64,000 bases of DNA from VXNE01 sp965217825 (GCA_965217825.1 OZ244571.1:1922001-1986000); one strand, 5' to 3'; shown: positions 53,166-62,148, counted from the stretch's first letter. Numbers and translations are program-made. Notes: a model not told the origin generated them from the letters alone.

Positions 53166-56100
53166 GGCTGGCTCTCCGTCTCGGAGTGGTGGTTGTCGCG
53201 GTCGATGTACTCTTCGAGAAGGCGGCCGAGAATCTGGGGGGCGTCGGGGTCGTTGCCGAGAAGGTCGCGTAAGGCGTCGATCCGCGAGCGGAGGGCTTGG
53301 CCGTCAGCCTGTTCGCGGAGCACGACCATGCGGTCGTTGCCGTCGATGCCTACCACATGAACACTCTTCAAGCCGGCTCCGCTTCCCTGCGCCGTCTGGG
53401 CCAACGCCAGCCATTTTGCCAGATTGGAGGCGATGATGCGGATTTGGAGGTCGAACTCGTCGATGGTCCGGTCGGTCCAGTTGGCCGGGCGTTTGCCGAG
53501 GACATGGCCCGCGACTCCATCGAGCCACACGTCGTCGTTGATGTCTCGCCTGGTGGCGCGGTCGACGAAGACGGTGAGACGACGGTCCTGGAGGTGGCGT
53601 CGATGGGGCGCGAAGTCGCGGTGGAGCGCGCGGAGCAACGAGGGGAGGTCCGTGCTTCGGAAGGCGCGTACAACAATGTGGATGGCGCGATCACGGAGTC
53701 GGTGGATGGCCTGGTCCGTCTCTTGCAGGGTGTTGTCGAGCACGGAGACGAGGGAATCGGGGTTTAGACGTTTTAAGGTGCCGGAACGCGGCGGCATGCA
53801 AGCGTCCGGGAGGTGGTGGAAGAATAGCTCCGCGGGGTCGGTGTCCCGGCGGAGCAGATCGCGGACGGCTACGGCGGTGGGAGAGAGTTCATCGGTCTGC
53901 AAGGCGAAGGGCGTCAGTCTGTTGAACCAGTGATAGAGGGCGGCGGCGATGGCCGGGACGGTGGGTTCGCACTCCCCGATGGTGCGGAGGCCCTTGCTAA
54001 GGGCCGGCAGCAGCCCGGGGTGGCCGGTTGGCTCGCGAAGAGAGCGCAGTGCGAAGTTGCGGGGTGCCTTGGCGAGGCGCATGAAATGCGCGAGCGTGAG
54101 GTCGGGAACGAAGGTGTCGCGTTCGAGGAGGGCGACATCGTTTCGGGCAGCGAGCAGATAGGCGGCTATGAGCGGGAGCGAGGGACCGGCGTGGATGCCG
54201 AGTGGCGGCTTGGCCAGTTCGGCCATGAGGATGTCGAACGGAACGGCGTCTCCTTGGGCGAGACGTGTTTCGATGTGAGACCAGGCGGGTTGCCAACGTG
54301 CGTCGGCGGGGGCGCGGAAAGCGTACGAGCCGAGCGAATCGGCGCGGTGGATGCCGGAGGTTCGCAGGAGCGACAGGTACATGGCGAGTTCGGGCGGCGT
54401 GCCTTGTATCGCTAGGCGCTCTTCGGAGGCGTGGGAGATCATCGCGTCGAGGAGTCGCATGCGGGCGGTAGCGGCTGCGGACGTGAGCTTGTCGCGGTTG
54501 AGGAGCTCGTTACGGAGCACTGGGGTTTGATGGTAGACGTCGTCGCAGACGTCGCTGACGACTGAACTCAAGGCGTCGGGAGGGACGTCGATTGGACGGC
54601 CACCGGCCCACCAGGAGGCGATGTCGCCGGCGGTCGGCGAGGCGAGGAGAGAGGTGACGCCGAGGAGGGCCGTCTCCGCCGCGGCGATCCGTTCAGAGAC
54701 TTCGGTCCTGGCGAGTTCGTCGATTCGCAGTTCCGGGCAGTTGTGGCGGACCCAATCCCACAGTGCGAGTTCATGTGCCCATTTGAGAGCGGAGGGCGGG
54801 ACGCGTCGGAGGCAGACCAGGGTCAGCGGGTTCTGAAACGCATCGCCCAAGGCGCGGAGCTGGTCGTCGCGATCTTGGTCGGAATGCAACGGAACGAGGA
54901 GTATGCGTCCATCGCGGACGGATGCTTCGGGCGGCTCGCCGGTCCACAGGCGGACGTCGAAGACGCGGAGGGTGCCGGTCTCATGGTAGTGGCGGTGGGC
55001 GACGACGGGCCGACCGACGCGAGGCATGGCGGGGACGTCCTGGAGGCGCAGCGGCAGGGCAACATTGGCTCTGGCGTTGTCGAGCCATTGGGAGAGATCG
55101 ACGCTCGTGTTCGACCACAGACCATAGTCATCTCGGTGGGCGCGCATATAGATCAGCCGGCGCGTACAGAGGTCTTCGAGTGGCGGGGCGACTTGCGCGA
55201 CGGTGCGTCGAAGGCACCACGCGATCGTATCGGCGTCGGCGACCAGACCCGGTACCGGTTCGAGAACGGAGAAGAGGGCGACGGTCTTGAGGATGTCCCG
55301 ATGGCGGGGGCTGAGGTCGGCGGCGACGCTCATTGCGTCCAGGGCCAGGGACCAGCGTCGCTGGCGCACGTTGGTGGGGTTGTCGGAGATGGTGGCGGCC
55401 AGATGGTCGAACACGTTCGGGGTTCGGTACCAGTTCTCGGGGTGGTACGGCGTCGAGCGAATGAAGCGTTGGAAACCGTCGGGTTCGAGCGAGTGGAGGA
55501 AGCTGAAGAGGGAGCGCTCGTTCTGACCGAAGCGGCGCGAGGCGGAAGCAATGGTTGCGATGGCCGACGGATGAAGGGGATAGAGACAGGGTGAGATGTC
55601 GACTATCGCCTGGGGTTTGGTGGCGTACACGCCGCGCTCGACGGCCTGCGCGAATGCTTGGCAGGCGACGCGGCGGACATCCGGGTCCGGTGTCGGGGCA
55701 TGCGTTAGCGCGCGGGCGAGCATGAATAGCGACTGTTCTGTGGAGTTGTCGAACCGGATCTCCTCGTAGCGGGCCGAGAAGCGGGCCCATTCCGCCTCGA
55801 TCCATGCGCCCAGCCCGGCGACGTAGTCGGCGAATCCGTGATGCAGGATGCCGAGCACGGCGAGACTGGTGCCGGACTGACCGCAGGATCGTTCCGCCAG
55901 GGACTGGAAGATCGAGGGGTCTTCGACGGTGCTGTTGGCGGCGGCGTGCTCTAGAAAATGGCCCATTTCGTCGACCACGAGGAGGAGCCCGGCTCCGGTG
56001 CGTGCTCGGAGGTCGTCGGCGACGTCGGCCAGGAGCGCGGTGATCGCCAGGGGATCGGGAGTCGGGGCGTGCGCATGCAGCGATCGGGCTCTTTCGGCGA

Positions 56101-56515
56101 GGGCGTGGGGGATGTCGAGCGCGGGTGGCGATTCGGATACGGCACGAAGCAGTTCCCTGGCGAAGCTGACGCGTCGGCCCACGAGGACGACGGAATGCCA
56201 ATGGGGCGCAGGCGGGAGCTGTGGATAGGCGTCGGCCAACAGCCGTGTTGCAGGTCCTCGACCGCGTTCGCGGAGTAGCCGCGTTAGGAACAACCCGAAG
56301 GCCGATTTGCCGGAGCCGTAGGCGCCAACGAGCCGGAAGGCACGCTGGCGCGAGGTCGGAGCCAAGGCGTCGATGACCCGTATCGCGGCGTCGCGGGCGG
56401 GTGGCGTCAATACGTAGCCGTCTAGCGCTTCCGGGTCGTCGAGGTCTCGGGGGATGTCTACGGAGCGGACGTAGCGGCGCTCGATCGACAGGCGGTCTGC
56501 TATGGGGACGGTCAC
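53162..56515 (-). CDS. sspC: SspC-like P-loop ATPase
   Basis: A 1,117-residue P-loop protein. Walker A is GAYGSGKSAFGL (Lys70), Walker B is LLLVVDEMGHFLE (Asp182, Glu183). The rest is a long helical region without other recognisable domains. The GTG at 56515 overlaps the sspB stop as GTGA and fixes the start; a frame that extends to 57187 merely reads through sspB. In Ssp systems this ATPase works with SspB and SspD in DNA modification. BREX BrxC/PglY ATPases are related in type, but no PglZ gene is present here. Naming is by operon position and fold. Confidence 0.78.
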   Translation of the reverse strand: MTVPIADRLSIERRYVRSVDIPRDLDDPEALDGYVLTPPARDAAIRVIDALAPTSRQRAFRLVGAYGSGKSAFGLFLTRLLRERGRGPATRLLADAYPQLPPAPHWHSVVLVGRRVSFARELLRAVSESPPALDIPHALAERARSLHAHAPTPDPLAITALLADVADDLRARTGAGLLLVVDEMGHFLEHAAANSTVEDPSIFQSLAERSCGQSGTSLAVLGILHHGFADYVAGLGAWIEAEWARFSARYEEIRFDNSTEQSLFMLARALTHAPTPDPDVRRVACQAFAQAVERGVYATKPQAIVDISPCLYPLHPSAIATIASASRRFGQNERSLFSFLHSLEPDGFQRFIRSTPYHPENWYRTPNVFDHLAATISDNPTNVRQRRWSLALDAMSVAADLSPRHRDILKTVALFSVLEPVPGLVADADTIAWCLRRTVAQVAPPLEDLCTRRLIYMRAHRDDYGLWSNTSVDLSQWLDNARANVALPLRLQDVPAMPRVGRPVVAHRHYHETGTLRVFDVRLWTGEPPEASVRDGRILLVPLHSDQDRDDQLRALGDAFQNPLTLVCLRRVPPSALKWAHELALWDWVRHNCPELRIDELARTEVSERIAAAETALLGVTSLLASPTAGDIASWWAGGRPIDVPPDALSSVVSDVCDDVYHQTPVLRNELLNRDKLTSAAATARMRLLDAMISHASEERLAIQGTPPELAMYLSLLRTSGIHRADSLGSYAFRAPADARWQPAWSHIETRLAQGDAVPFDILMAELAKPPLGIHAGPSLPLIAAYLLAARNDVALLERDTFVPDLTLAHFMRLAKAPRNFALRSLREPTGHPGLLPALSKGLRTIGECEPTVPAIAAALYHWFNRLTPFALQTDELSPTAVAVRDLLRRDTDPAELFFHHLPDACMPPRSGTLKRLNPDSLVSVLDNTLQETDQAIHRLRDRAIHIVVRAFRSTDLPSLLRALHRDFAPHRRHLQDRRLTVFVDRATRRDINDDVWLDGVAGHVLGKRPANWTDRTIDEFDLQIRIIASNLAKWLALAQTAQGSGAGLKSVHVVGIDGNDRMVVLREQADGQALRSRIDALRDLLGNDPDAPQILGRLLEEYIDRDNHHSETESQP

Positions 56516-57447
56516 GGCTGCCAGGCCAGGCGATCGAGCTCGGGCAACGGATCCCGGCGGCAGGCGAGTGTGAAGCCGCCGGCGCCATCGGGTCGGAGGG
56601 CGAGGGCGTCGGAGCGGGAGCAGAGTCGTTCGGCGTGTTCGTAGAGGCCCACTTCGTCGAGGAGGTAGACGGGTCCGGGAGCGCAGTAGCCGAGCATTAG
56701 CGACCGCACGGAGACGGATGCGCTGGCCGGGGCGGCGGAATGCCAGAAGTCGCGTACCGCGAAAGCGAAGGCGGGAGTGGTCAGAGTGGGCTTCGGGCCG
56801 CGCGAGAATCCGACTGCGGACTGACCGGTTCTGGTACCTGTTGTGACCAACGCCAACTCTTGGAACGGGCTGGCAAGAAGGTCGTCGTCGGAGGCGTTGA
56901 GACGGCGGGTAGCCGAATAGGTGCGGAGGAAGATGTCGACGTGGTTGGTGGCCGTTCGGGCTGTGACCCTGCCGCGGACTTGCGCGGCCCGGGAGGCGAC
57001 GGACGCGACCAGCCGCTCTCTCAAGATCTCGCGGTCGTGCGTTTCGAGGAAGGCAACGGCCCATGCGCCGAGTCGGCCATGGACCGTCAGCATCCAATGA
57101 AGCCGCCAGAGTGAGTCCTGCGACTCGAGGTACGGATCGCGGCCGTTGATCGGATCGAGCAGGCGACGGGCGAATGCGGTGAGGCATGTCCGCCTGCGGC
57201 GGTTGGTGGTCAAACCGAAGGCCTCGGCCCAGAACCGGAGCGACTTGACCATGTTGTGGCCGATACCTAGGCGGAGGATCGCTCGTTCGGGCGACTCGAA
57301 GAGGGTGGGATCCTCGATTACTGCCTCGTAGAGCTTGGGTAGCCAGCCGTACCGGCAGGCGAAGGACTCGTGGCCGGAGAACACGAGCGGGCCGATGGCG
57401 GTCCCGAATCCGACACTGGATTCGTCGACTGTGTCGGGAGCGGTCAC
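56512..57447 (-). CDS. sspB: SspB-like DUF4007 protein
   Basis: A 311-residue protein of the DUF4007 family. The signature is FSGHESFACRYGWLPKLYEAV followed by LGIGHNMVKSLRFWAEAFGL. DUF4007 proteins are the SspB component, reported as the DNA nickase of single-stranded phosphorothioation. A C-terminal part with SLMLGYCAPGPVYLLDEVGL contains a small helical region. The GTG start overlaps the sspA stop as GTGA. Catalytic residues are not obvious from sequence. Confidence 0.8.
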   Translation of the reverse strand: MTAPDTVDESSVGFGTAIGPLVFSGHESFACRYGWLPKLYEAVIEDPTLFESPERAILRLGIGHNMVKSLRFWAEAFGLTTNRRRRTCLTAFARRLLDPINGRDPYLESQDSLWRLHWMLTVHGRLGAWAVAFLETHDREILRERLVASVASRAAQVRGRVTARTATNHVDIFLRTYSATRRLNASDDDLLASPFQELALVTTGTRTGQSAVGFSRGPKPTLTTPAFAFAVRDFWHSAAPASASVSVRSLMLGYCAPGPVYLLDEVGLYEHAERLCSRSDALALRPDGAGGFTLACRRDPLPELDRLAWQP

Positions 57448-58607
57448 GGGTGGTTCCGGAGGGCGGTTACCCGGCTGCAGAGCGTAGCTGCGGCGAAGTC
57501 CACCTCGTCAAGGGTGGTGGTACGACCGAAGCCGATCCGGACGGTGCCCTGGGCGAGTGGGTCGGGTAGGCCGATGGCGGCCAGTGTCGTGGATCGGCGA
57601 AGCGCGCCGCTGCTGCAGGCGGATCCGGTGGCCATGGCTAGTTGAGGTGTGGTGGAGAGAAGGACGTCGGCGTCGATGCCCTCGAAAGCGATGCTCAGGT
57701 TGTGCGGGATTCGCTCGTCGAGGGAGCCGTTGACTAGCCAGCCGTCGAGTTGGGCTAGGCGCTGAAGGAAGGCACGCGCGAGCGTTCGAGCGTGGCAGGC
57801 GTCTCGCTGGCGGCGGGAAGAGGCGAGATCGCAGGCGGCGCCGAACCCTACGCAGGCGGCGACTGGAAGCGTGCCGGGTCGGAGGCCGCTCTCCTGCTCT
57901 CCGCCGGCGAACAGCGCGGCGGGCTTCGGGGCGCCGTTCCTGATGTAGAGGGCGCCGATGCCTTGCGGTCCGTAGATCTTGTGTGAGGACATGGAGCCGT
58001 AGTCTATCGGCAGGTCGGCGAGGGCCATGGGTATGCGTCCGACGGCCTGGGTCAGATCCGTGTGGAGCGGCACGCGGCGTTCAGCGCAAAGCGTGGCGGC
58101 GGCGGCGACCGGCTGAACGGTCCCGATCTCGTTGTTCACAGTTGTGACGGAAACGAGGTCGAGGTCGTGGTCGAGGAGGTCCTCGAGGTGGCCGATGTCG
58201 AGGATTCCGTCTTCGTCGACGTCGATTCGGTGCAGGCGTGCGCCGGCTTTGGCGAGGGCGTGGGCGGTTTCGGCGACGCTGGCGTGCTCTAGGCTGGATA
58301 TGGCAAGCAAGGAATCGGGACGGATCAGCCCGCGGAGTACGATGTTCGATGCCTCCGTCGCTCCGGAAGTGAAGGTAACTTCGGAGGAGTGGCATCCAAG
58401 GAGGTTGGCGACGCTTTGGCGAGCGGCTTCGATGGCGTCTGCGGCACGCCGTCCGATGCTGTGCTCCAAGGCATGGGGATTGTGAGCGCCTGTCAACCAC
58501 GGGAGCATCACGTCGAGGACGGCGGGGTCGAGCGGGGTCGTGGCTTGAAAGTCCAGGTAAACGGTGTCGGGGAACGTCGTTGGAGGGAGGGGTGCTGAGC
58601 CGACCAT
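57444..58607 (-). CDS. sspA: Cysteine desulfurase of the Ssp operon
   Basis: A 387-residue PLP enzyme of the NifS/IscS/DndA family. It converts L-cysteine to alanine and passes persulfide sulfur on. The PLP lysine is in SSHKIYGPQGIGA, the phosphate-binding region is TSGATEASN, and the catalytic cysteine is in GSACSSGA. The N-terminal strand TVYLDFQATTPLD is typical. ATG codons at 58607 and 58622 are both possible; the one at 58607 has GGTAGG upstream. The first 85 residues of the long frame to 58868 are Pro/Arg-rich and not family-like. Being first in the operon, it presumably supplies sulfur to the DndC-like protein. Confidence 0.85.
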   Translation of the reverse strand: MVGSAPLPPTTFPDTVYLDFQATTPLDPAVLDVMLPWLTGAHNPHALEHSIGRRAADAIEAARQSVANLLGCHSSEVTFTSGATEASNIVLRGLIRPDSLLAISSLEHASVAETAHALAKAGARLHRIDVDEDGILDIGHLEDLLDHDLDLVSVTTVNNEIGTVQPVAAAATLCAERRVPLHTDLTQAVGRIPMALADLPIDYGSMSSHKIYGPQGIGALYIRNGAPKPAALFAGGEQESGLRPGTLPVAACVGFGAACDLASSRRQRDACHARTLARAFLQRLAQLDGWLVNGSLDERIPHNLSIAFEGIDADVLLSTTPQLAMATGSACSSGALRRSTTLAAIGLPDPLAQGTVRIGFGRTTTLDEVDFAAATLCSRVTALRNHP

Positions 58608-58840
58608 GTGCGTGCCTACCATCGGAACCGGTAGTATCGCCGCATCGGCGTACGCCGACAAGGACGGGATGGGAACCGACTGGCGGTCCTGAGCTGATAG
58701 CTTGAGGCGGGCGTAGGGTTTTGCGCTGGGGGCAACGCGGTTCCGTGGCGGATGGTAGCCGCCGGGTTGGTCCGGCGGGGGAGGCTCGACATGGGCGGGG
58801 GCGTCTCGTAGGTTGTCGGCGGTCCGCGCGGGAGGCACAG
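58608..58840. promoter_or_regulatory. Divergent promoter region between sspA and the small basic gene
   Basis: About 230 bases separate the sspA start from the start of the divergent 46-residue gene. Both transcription units must start here. No clear -35/-10 pair or strong palindrome was found; the stretch is about as G+C-rich as its neighbours. Confidence 0.5.
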
Positions 58841-58981
58841 GTGGGTTCAAGCAAGACGAAGCGACCATCGTCGGACGGTTGGCGTAGGCGTTTGGGTCGG
58901 AAGGGACGTCCGTTCGACGAGGTTTCCACAGCGCACACGATCATCAGGGCGATGGAGGAAATGCGAATACTCGATCAATGA
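58841..58981 (+). CDS. Small basic protein (46 residues) ahead of the nuclease gene
   Basis: A GTG with GGAGG five bases upstream (58831-58835) opens a frame reading GSSKTKRPSSDGWRRRLGRK followed by GRPFDEVSTAHTIIRAMEEM and RILDQ. It is basic at the N-terminus and helical at the C-terminus. The next gene begins 22 bases after its stop, suggesting coupling. No family is known; it could be a small regulator, DNA-binding protein or antitoxin. The strong ribosome-binding site is the main support. Confidence 0.5.
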   Translation: MGSSKTKRPSSDGWRRRLGRKGRPFDEVSTAHTIIRAMEEMRILDQ

Positions 58982-59003
58982 TGCGGACGCCTTCCTGCAC
59001 CGA

Positions 59004-59846
59004 GTGAAGCACGTGGAGTACGGACTGGCGGCGGAGGTTGAGTTCGCGGCGGTGTTGCGGTGGCTCGGAGCCTGTCCGTTCGTGCACCGCCTGCAAGGCG
59101 AGACGTTCGCGGACAGGACAGGTTTCGACTGGTTGGTTCACGACTTGCTAGCCGTGTTCAAGAGCGGAGATCTCATGTGCTCTACTGCGATCGAGGTGAA
59201 GACGACGGCTAGGGACATACTCGCGATAAAGCCGGAATATCTGGCGAGACTGGAGGCCTATGCACGGCTCGTATCGCAACGGTTGCTTCTGGCGTGGCGT
59301 CCGCGGAACGTGGGTTCGTGGATCCTGGTCGACCCGAGGGTGATGCAATCCGACGGGGTTCTCGACGGGAAGCTAGAGTTGGGTAATGCGATGCGGTACG
59401 ACCTGATGAGCGTACTGGCGGGCGATTTCCACGTTTTGCCAAGAGAAGGGGTTGGCTTGTTCTTGCAGGCGAGTCGCGTCAGCGAGAAGCGCACGACTCC
59501 TGATGGTTATGAGGCCACGTTTCGCGTAGATAATGCGGAATTCCGCGACGCGGAGGGACAATCCGTCAAGAACGTGCCGGATTCCATTGTGTGGACGATC
59601 TTCGCCAGTCTGGACGAGCGTCAGAACGCAACGGAGGAAGGGTTTACGCAATCTTTCGTCACGACGGGAGGAATGACTAGGGCTCAAGACATCCTGCGTA
59701 CGGCTGCGAGGTTCCGGTTGGACGATAACGAGCGGATTGACTGGAAGGCGATTGGGGTGAACCTCGAGGTTGTGCTGAGTCGCGGGGAGCTGGCGTTGCA
59801 GCTCGGCAAGCACTTCGGTTCGTTCATTCAGTATGTACTTCACTAG
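59004..59846 (+). CDS. Putative PD-(D/E)XK nuclease
   Basis: A 280-residue protein. The N-terminal half has the PD-(D/E)XK arrangement: acidic Glu11/Glu13 in AAEVEFAAVLRWLG, Asp42 in TGFDWLVHD, and Glu64/Lys66 in TAIEVKTTARD. These fit restriction-endonuclease-like catalytic sites. The C-terminal half (about 130-280) is not assigned. The GTG start has no clear ribosome-binding site and may be translated by coupling with the upstream small gene. Position next to sspA suggests it may be a phosphorothioation-related nuclease or restriction effector. Confidence 0.65.
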   Translation: MKHVEYGLAAEVEFAAVLRWLGACPFVHRLQGETFADRTGFDWLVHDLLAVFKSGDLMCSTAIEVKTTARDILAIKPEYLARLEAYARLVSQRLLLAWRPRNVGSWILVDPRVMQSDGVLDGKLELGNAMRYDLMSVLAGDFHVLPREGVGLFLQASRVSEKRTTPDGYEATFRVDNAEFRDAEGQSVKNVPDSIVWTIFASLDERQNATEEGFTQSFVTTGGMTRAQDILRTAARFRLDDNERIDWKAIGVNLEVVLSRGELALQLGKHFGSFIQYVLH

Positions 59847-60164
59847 CAGCCTCGGAAGGTGTCGTCGTTTTTCCCGGATGGTTGGGGCCACGCATCCCGG
59901 AGACTGTAGTGCAGCAATCAAGGCGCCGGACCGAGTGCAGGAGCCCGCTGAGCGAATGCCGGTGGGCAGCGATTGGGCAGGGTGGGTGGCATCGTGGCAT
60001 GACGGATTGGCCCCGGGACGTCGCGGGACGGACCGGGACGGGCGACGGCGAACTTAGCGGGGAAGATGGGAGTCTTGTTGTCGCCGGCGCCGCCGAGCGC
60101 CGCTACGATGCATCGGCTCGTTGCCGGTGCGGCACAACAGGTACGGAGTGGAAGGAGCGGAGAT
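59847..60164. other. Gap without a recognised gene
   Basis: This 318-base stretch between the nuclease gene and the RNase H-fold gene shows no supported frame, tRNA or strong hairpin. The likely ribosome-binding site of the next gene (GGAAGGAG at about 60151) lies at its end. Confidence 0.4.
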
Positions 60165-60836
60165 GTGAATGCGGAAGGATTGGCGATCTACTGCGCGGAC
60201 ATCGGTTTCATCAAGAACGACCACTTCGGATGGGCCGTTGTGGCCGGTGACCAGCATCGGGGCGGGAAGGAGATCGGCGGGTTGGTGGACGACGCGGTCG
60301 GCAGCTTGGCGGCGGAAATCAAGGTTGCGCTTGGATTCGAGTGTCCCCTGTGGGTTCCCGTGTCGGATGATCCTTCTGGGATGACCGCCGGACGCGTAGT
60401 GGATGGCAACAAGCCATGGTCGGCGGGCGCGGGGGCAAGTGCACTGGCGGCTGGACTGACGGAGAGCGCTTGGATCCTGCGCGAAATCCGCCGGCGCCTG
60501 AGAGGCAGGGTGGTATCGCTGCCGTCGACGCATTTGGACTGGGAGGAATTCGCGGGGTCGGAGACGGGTATCTTCCTCTGGGAAACGTTCGTGACGGGAG
60601 AGGGGAAGGCCAGGGGTCGGGAGGCAGAAACGGATGAACACGTCGCCGACGCGATGACTGCCTGCAAGGAGTTCGCGGAGCGGCTGCCCAGCCCGGGGAG
60701 AGGATGGGACTGCGAGCCGTCGCATGCGGTGCAATCGTTGATCGGTTCGGCCATTTTCTGGTCGGGCTGGTCGGAGGACCTGGACTTGCTTCGGGCCAGG
60801 TGTTTGGTCGTCAAGCCGACGGGACCGGTAACTTGA
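60165..60836 (+). CDS. DUF429-like RNase H-fold protein
   Basis: A 223-residue protein with the layout of DUF429-type predicted RNase H-fold nucleases. A first strand with an acidic residue reads IYCADIGFIKNDHFGWAVV. A second region reads FECPLWVPVSDDPSGMTAG. A late helix with acidic residues reads ETDEHVADAMTACKEFAERL. The GTG at 60165 has GGAG about eight bases upstream; a longer frame from 60066 adds 33 unlike residues. DUF429 proteins are found in defence islands but their activity is largely untested. Confidence 0.62.
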   Translation: MNAEGLAIYCADIGFIKNDHFGWAVVAGDQHRGGKEIGGLVDDAVGSLAAEIKVALGFECPLWVPVSDDPSGMTAGRVVDGNKPWSAGAGASALAAGLTESAWILREIRRRLRGRVVSLPSTHLDWEEFAGSETGIFLWETFVTGEGKARGREAETDEHVADAMTACKEFAERLPSPGRGWDCEPSHAVQSLIGSAIFWSGWSEDLDLLRARCLVVKPTGPVT

Positions 60837-61224
60837 AGGCTGGGGGTGGAAGGGAGGATCGGCGTTTAAGGCACCCGGTGTGTTGGTCTAGGGGTCTGCG
60901 GGCGCGCGAGGCGCCCGGACCTGACCGGCGCTTCGCGGACCCGTGTGGCGTGGAGCGGGGATCGTCGAGCGCCGCAGGAGTCCATGCGGTGTCGCCGGCT
61001 TTCAAGACGTGGCGTTTCGAAGCGCCGCTTCGCGAAATGCTAAACACGCGGGCTTTGACACGCGCCTTTCTGGGTGCCTATGGTACTTGGCGATTGGAAG
61101 GGAGGCGCACCCCCCACGTTCCAGTCCCGCCGGTTCGGTTCGGCCGGTCCGGCGGCGAAACCAGAGACCGTGTTGCGATGTGGGGGGCCGAGGGACACGC
61201 GAACCCGATGAGGGAGGCGTACCC
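60837..61224. other. Gap between the defence cassette and the AlpA-like gene
   Basis: No gene, tRNA or clear attachment site was found in these 388 bases. A partial frame starting at ATG 61039 (NTRALTRAFLGAYGTWRLEG) has no known family. A Shine-Dalgarno for the next gene (GGGAGG, 61212-61217) lies at the end. Confidence 0.4.
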
Positions 61225-61446
61225 ATGCCCCAGATAGCGATCTACCGCCTGCCGGCGGTGCTGGAAATCACCGGCCTGTCCAAGGCCACCATCTACCGGC
61301 TGATCAACCGCGGCGACTTCCCGCCGCGCGTGCAGCTTTCCCCCCGGTGCGTCGGTTGGCGCGTCGGCGACATCGACGCGTGGCTCGAGCGGCGCCTGTC
61401 GGGATCCGACCCGGCGCCGGGCGAGGGCGCGCGGGCGTCCGGATAG
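61225..61446 (+). CDS. AlpA-family DNA-binding regulator
   Basis: A 73-residue winged HTH protein: YRLPAVLEITGLSKATIYRL then INRGDFPPRVQLSPRCVGWR and VGDIDAWLERR. This is the AlpA/phage excisionase-like family typical of prophages and ICEs. GGGAGG lies eight bases upstream of the ATG. It probably controls integration or excision, or activates an operon. The longer frame from 60943 is spurious. Confidence 0.85.
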   Translation: MPQIAIYRLPAVLEITGLSKATIYRLINRGDFPPRVQLSPRCVGWRVGDIDAWLERRLSGSDPAPGEGARASG

Positions 61447-61480
61447 CAGCCGTTCCGCGGCCGGCGTCCGCCGGCCGCGC

Positions 61481-62134
61481 CTACACGACGTTGCCGTGGA
61501 AGACGACGACGCCGCACATCGCGGCGTCGTCGTCGGCTTCGGTGATGCGGTAAGGCCACTCGGGGTTGAGCGCCTTGAGGTAGCGCCGGTCGTTCTCTTC
61601 GATGAGCTGGCGGAACGCGGCGCCGTGGCCGTTGGCGGGGCCGACGACCACGAACCCGCCGCTGCGCTCGACGCCCTCGGGATCGACGAAGATGTAGTCG
61701 CCGTCGCGGAACCGGGGCTGCATGCTCTGGCCGGCGACGCGCAGCGCGAACGTGTCCGGTCCGCAGCGGATCGGGCAGTGCATGCGCGCCTCCGGCAGCG
61801 TGAACCCGGGCGCGTCGCGCCAGGCCCCCGCCTCGTCCCACGAGATCAGCGGGCAGTCCCGCCCGTGGTGCCAGGGCACGACGCCGGCGTCCGGGTCCGG
61901 GGGCGGCGGCGCGTCCATCCATCCCTCCGGCTTGTCCATGGCCTTTTCCAGCTTCGCCGCGAGGCGGTCGCCGACGCGGCGGACGCTGCCGCTGGCGTAT
62001 TCCTTGCCGGAGCGGATCTGGCTGAGGTAGGCGCTGCTGGTGCCGGCGCGTCGCGCGAGGGCCTCGGCGGAGCCGGCTTCGGCGATCAGCCGCTGGAGGT
62101 TCCGGAGGCGGGTGCGGTCGATCTGGCGTGTCAT
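61481..62134 (-). CDS. cI/LexA-like repressor with XRE HTH and S24 peptidase domain
   Basis: A 217-residue repressor. The N-terminal HTH includes GSAEALARRAGTSSAYLSQI, a linker follows, then an S24 domain. The catalytic Ser is in VAGQSMQPRFRDGD, and a cleavage-site-like AlaGly lies in DEAGAW. The usual Lys of the Ser/Lys dyad appears as Arg in AAFRQLIEEND, where ATFKQL is common, so self-cleavage may be weakened or lost. It is divergent from the ICE genes and likely represses them. Confidence 0.82.
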   Translation of the reverse strand: MTRQIDRTRLRNLQRLIAEAGSAEALARRAGTSSAYLSQIRSGKEYASGSVRRVGDRLAAKLEKAMDKPEGWMDAPPPPDPDAGVVPWHHGRDCPLISWDEAGAWRDAPGFTLPEARMHCPIRCGPDTFALRVAGQSMQPRFRDGDYIFVDPEGVERSGGFVVVGPANGHGAAFRQLIEENDRRYLKALNPEWPYRITEADDDAAMCGVVVFHGNVV

Positions 62135-62148
62135 GGTGTCTGCCGCGC

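Noticed and set aside
53162..57187. A 1,341-residue version of the SspC-like ATPase
   Set aside because: The first 224 codons overlap sspB in another frame and are Arg/Pro-rich. The GTGA overlap at 56515 gives the natural start.
47808..58607. A BREX type 4 system
   Set aside because: A PAPS-reductase-like protein and a large P-loop ATPase are shared with BREX type 4, but PglZ and the BREX helicase or Lon-like genes are absent, and DUF4007 plus cysteine desulfurase point to Ssp.
59847..61224. A tRNA or attachment site marking the ICE boundary
   Set aside because: No cloverleaf or GGTTCRAATCC-type T-arm was found in the gaps, and no direct repeat linking the two sides of the island was seen by eye.
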